Part shown: positions 60,548 through 64,000 of the stretch, in pieces | How the letters are laid out: each line of letters opens with the position of its first letter | Position numbering within the stretch: the stretch's first letter is position 1 | Assembly (NCBI RefSeq): GCF_030704535.1 | Contig: NC_081818.1 | Coordinates: 881,001 to 945,000 of the forward strand | Length of the DNA stretch: 64,000 nt | Origin: Vitis vinifera | Lineage: Eukaryota > Streptophyta > Magnoliopsida > Vitales > Vitaceae | Direction of reading: 5' to 3' | The notes under the pieces: model-generated | Databases searched by the model: none | The model's input: only the letters and a program-made list of their open reading frames with translations | Told to the model about the DNA's origin: nothing | Made by a program: the position numbers and the translations under genes

Positions 60548-63500
60548 ATGGAAGGTTTTGGAGGTTTTGGATTCAATGGTATTGGCAGCACTGCAAGGAA
60601 GAGAAGGAGTAATACATCTCGGCGTCCTCGGAATGAGTCACAGTCATTTTCTGATTATCGAGATGTTTCATCATGGTCATCAACACCACCTTCTGATCAT
60701 ATGAGCAAAGTATCAAGTGATGAGAATACTGGTTATGTCTCATCTTCACGGAATAAAGAACTCAATCAATGTAGTTCAAAGGCTTCATCTGTTAATGTCA
60801 CAGGTGAAACCACCCAGAAGATGTTCAAGAATGAAGATGGAGGATTTGGAGAATCAAATGAAGCTTCCATCAATGGTTCTTTTCAAGGCCTTACTGAGCA
60901 GAGGCATAGTGGGTCTGATTCCAAAAGGTGCAGTGAAGGGGTCCTTGCCCCAGCTAATTGGAAAATTAGAGATACACACACAAGTGGAATGATAAGTGGT
61001 ACTTGTGATTCTGGGCCAGAGGCAGTTGTAGATGGACTAGGAAATGAGAATAAACTGAAAAAAGTAAAGCTTAAGGTTGGTGGTGTAACACATACCATTC
61101 ATGCCAAGTCCACATCAGATGGTGCTTCTGTTGGTGGGTCTTCTTCTACAAAGTCTTCACGCGCTTCGGATGCTCCTCGGCAGAGGCAGAAGTTGATTCT
61201 TCAGGTATTCTCAATTCCCCTTGTGCATTTCTGATATGGCTCAGTTCAGTGGCTCCATACTGGTGGGGCCAAGTTAAACATATGTGCTCTTTTATCTAAG
61301 CCTTATTCGAGTGGGGAGAGATCACTAACCCTTTTTTAATAGGCTAGGAGAAATCACTACTCTTGTAATTACCATCTTTCATAGCGGAATGTGGATCATC
61401 CAATGTAACAGATGAGATGACTGAGTGGATGGTTAATCCAAATTTTGCCAAATTAGATAATGCTATCCAGCTCAAAGATTGATTTTGAATTTGAGCATTT
61501 TTTTTGCTGCCCAGTAGATTATTCAATATAATTGTTCTTTTGGAATATTGTTTGGGCTCTTTTAAATGAATGTTACCATTGTCATATGCCTATCTTTGTT
61601 GTTGATGAATTTTATAATCCTACTGGGTCTTTCTATATACATTTATTTGCGTTGCAGGATGATTCAGATGATGATAATTCACCTCCACCAGTCAAAGGAA
61701 GTGGCTTGCGAGGGGTTCCATGGAAGGATTTCTCTAGAAGTGGTTTTAGTGTGGCGAAAGGGGATTCTTTGAAGGGCAAGATGCCTGAAGAAGGCTTCTC
61801 TATGAAGCAAGCAGGCAAGTACGAGCCTGTTCGTAAGAGCAAGCGGGTTCCTAAGAAGCGCGTATTAGATGGAGCGGAAGATGATGAAGATAATGACGAA
61901 GAGATTAAATACCTGGAAAAACTCAAAACATCCAAGGTTAGCACTGATTATGGTGCAGAGTATGAAGACGAGGAGGAGGATGGAGGCAGGAAACAACGGA
62001 AGATATCAAGAGTATTGAAGAGAAATGGGAATGGCCAGTACAATGTTGATGTGGGAGATTTTGGCTCATCGAAAGGAAGCAAAGAGAGTAAGAAATCCAG
62101 GTCAGGGAGAGCATATGAAGACATCGACTACATGGAAGAGGAAGAGGCACTTTCTGATGGTGAGCCTGAAACTAAGAAGAAGAAATTAAGGAAGGAGTTT
62201 GTGGATTCATCAGGGGATTCTAAGAGGGAAATGGCAGTCACTACACGTCAGCGGGCCCTTCAAACTAGCAAAGACATTTCTGCCAGTATTGGTGTAAATT
62301 TTATAGAGTTCCCAAATGGATTGCCTCCTGCCCCACCTAGAAGTGAGCATTACTTGCTAGATGGCATCTAATTTTAGTTATTTTAATACTTCATATCTAA
62401 TAGTGTTGTTGCTGACAGAACAAAAGGAGAAACTCACTGAAGTGGAGCAGCAACTGAAGAAAGCCGAAGCTGCTCAGAGACGCAGAATGCAAGTTGAGAA
62501 GGCAGCTAGGGAATCTGAGGTTTGCCCTTTTTTTAAAAAAAAAATTATCATACTTTATTAGATTGCCTTGTGATAGCCTAGATGTTGAAAGAGAATTGAA
62601 TATTATAGGCCGAGGCTATTAGAAAGATACTGGGCCAAGATTCCAGTAGGAAGAAGCGAGAAGAGAAGATCAAGAAACGGCAAGAGGAATTGGCACAGGT
62701 ATCAACTGGTGCACAAAGAGCTTCTTAATTTCTTTCCTCTATGATGAATCTTTTCTTTCCAGTACTGACCTACTTCAATGCAGGAGAGAGCGGCCAATGC
62801 TTTGACAATTTCGGCAAACACTGTCAGATGGGTCATGGGTCCTACAGGCACAACCGTCACATTCCCTAATGAGATGGGCCTTCCAAGTATATTTGAACCC
62901 AAGCTGAGCAGGTATAAATCTGCATTTTGCAATTTGAAAGTTATATTTTAGATAGCATCTGAAACTTCAAGCCTTCAATTTCTATTCGCAACTTGTGGGT
63001 TGCCTATGCAATTATGTTGTTTAAGCGATTCCCAAAGAATCTTGCTTCTATGTTGTAGTTGTTGAAGGTTGATCTTCGGCTCCAGGCACACCCCATAACC
63101 TTCCAATTAGGACTGTAACTTGGGTGGGTTGGATCGGGTTAATGGCTAACCCTCACTCAACTCAAATTAAAAACAATCAACTTGACTGCAACTCAACCCG
63201 ACATCTAACCTTGAGCTACTCAAACCAAATCCAACTCAATCTCATTTTCTTTAACTCGGGTTGATTAGATGACACTCCAATTGGTCAAGTTGGTTGTGCT
63301 ATATATAGTTTGAAATCTGCCTGCAATGCTTTTTGTACTTTTTTCTATATGTTCATACCAAAATTTAAATAGTAAATGAGATAAACCTTCAGGATAATAA
63401 CAAAAAATGAAAATAAATTTATATATAAAAATGAACATAACATTTTTTTTTCCTTAAAAATCTAAAAAGTTAATAAATAAAATGGCTATTATTATATATG

Positions 63501-63968
63501 ATAATATAAATTATAAATATTATTTAAAGAAAATATTAAATCAGGTTTGTGTTGAACTCGGGTTATCTTTATCTTAGCACGAGTCTAACTCAAATTGAGT
63601 TCAAGTTGAAAAAACTTGATCCAAACTTCAACTTGAGTATAAGAAATGATTGCCCAAGTCCATTCAAAAGTTGATTGGTTTCAAGGTGGGTGATTAGCCG
63701 TTCAAGTTGCACTCCTTCCAATCATAGTAACACGGATCATGGAATAACACTGAGATTATCCTCTACTTTTCCTGCATATGATGTCTTTGCCTGATCTCTA
63801 TGGTCGTTGTTGTGGATTTCCAGCTATCCTCCTCCCCGTGAAAAATGTGCTGGTCCATCGTGCATGAACCCATACAAGTACCGGGACTCAAAGTCGAAAC
63901 TTCCTCTGTGCAGCCTCCAATGCTACAGGGCACTCCATGCTAAGACACTGCCTCTCTCCGCCTGTTGA
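60548..63968 (+). CDS. INO80 complex subunit B / Ies2-like protein (PAPA-1 and zf-HIT domains)
   Basis: Six coding exons join in frame to 601 aa: 60548-61204, 61658-62342, 62419-62519, 62609-62698, 62784-62911 and 63824-63968. Residues 1-~445 are low-complexity, Ser/Lys/Glu-rich and likely disordered, with DDSDDDNSPPP near 220 and several basic patches. The PAPA-1 domain follows (about 449-550): a charged coiled coil EKLTEVEQQLKKAEAAQRRR, then NTVRWVMGPTGTTVTFP. A zf-HIT finger closes the protein, with Cys at 562, 567, 583 and 587 and His 592. In yeast and animals Ies2/INO80B activates the INO80 nucleosome-sliding ATPase, so a nuclear chromatin-remodelling role is expected. The first exon ATG follows an acceptor near 60461, so a 5' UTR intron from about 59423 is likely. 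The last intron holds a hAT-like element. Confidence 0.92.
63100..63722 (+). mobile_element. hAT-like miniature element in last intron of INO80B-like gene
   Basis: The 8-base direct repeat CTTCCAAT flanks the insertion (63100-63107 and 63715-63722). The ends TAGGACTGTAACTTGG and GAGTGCAACTTG (right end read inwards) are imperfect inverted repeats. Subterminal copies of CAACTCAA/GGGTTG motifs and an AT-rich core are visible. It is non-coding, 607 bp. Confidence 0.75.
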
Positions 63969-64000
63969 AGACGCCAACAAGGCGCCCTTCAAGCCATGGT
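63969..64000. other. 3' UTR start of INO80B-like gene
   Basis: The window ends 32 bases after the stop codon. Confidence 0.6.

Noticed and set aside
1..64000. CRISPR arrays, bacterial operons, rRNA or confident tRNA genes
   Set aside because: The window is plant nuclear DNA; repeats found are transposon or tandem repeats, and I saw no complete tRNA cloverleaf.

Overview
The window is nuclear DNA of a dicot plant. The genes have many introns, intergenic DNA is very AT-rich, and copia, gypsy and TIR elements are abundant. From the style of the AT-rich repeats I suspect grapevine (Vitis), but that is inference. Five ordinary host genes are supported. All five assemble into uninterrupted reading frames from splice sites read directly in the sequence: a chloroplast-type ferroportin (IREG3/FPN3/MAR1-like; 1358-7367, +), a kelch-repeat protein (18446-22121, +), an ethylbenzene-dehydrogenase-related heme-domain membrane protein (24925-30768, +), a P-class PPR protein (35066-38111, -) and an INO80 complex subunit B/Ies2-like protein (60548-63968, +).

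Layout. 1-1290: AT-rich DNA with the end of a TIR element. 1358-7367: ferroportin gene. 7368-17990: gene-free AT-rich DNA with several miniature TIR elements and a dispersed AT-rich repeat. 18000-22200: kelch gene. 22200-24760: spacer with an orphan GC-rich, ACGT-rich island, then a promoter full of TGGGCC/GCCCA (site II) motifs. 24925-30768: heme-domain gene, with a 1.0-kb hAT-like element in its last intron. 30968-33975: a copia element whose two 616-bp LTRs are in opposite orientation. 35066-38111: PPR gene. 39128-58018: an old copia relic split by a 14.86-kb Tat-lineage gypsy element (42367-57226). 59000-63968: INO80B gene, with a second hAT-like element in its last intron.

The host genes share no evident pathway (iron export in plastids or mitochondria, kelch scaffold, heme membrane protein, organelle RNA processing, chromatin remodelling). 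The accessory interest lies in the transposons. First, the copia insertion at 30968-33975 has 5-bp target duplications only at its outer ends, so it inserted as one unit with its LTRs already inverted; it carries an intact 519-codon gag-protease frame. Second, the Tat element keeps one reading frame of about 2,330 codons with 11 stops and no frameshift. Ten of the stops are each one C-to-T change from a sense codon, and the eleventh is one transition (C-to-T or G-to-A) away, as expected of decay by cytosine methylation. Its 5' LTR is 3,106 bp but its 3' LTR only 318 bp. Third, an 18-bp motif is repeated three times right up to the ATG of the heme-domain gene; its core is related to a 14-mer present upstream of the PPR gene and in the orphan island.
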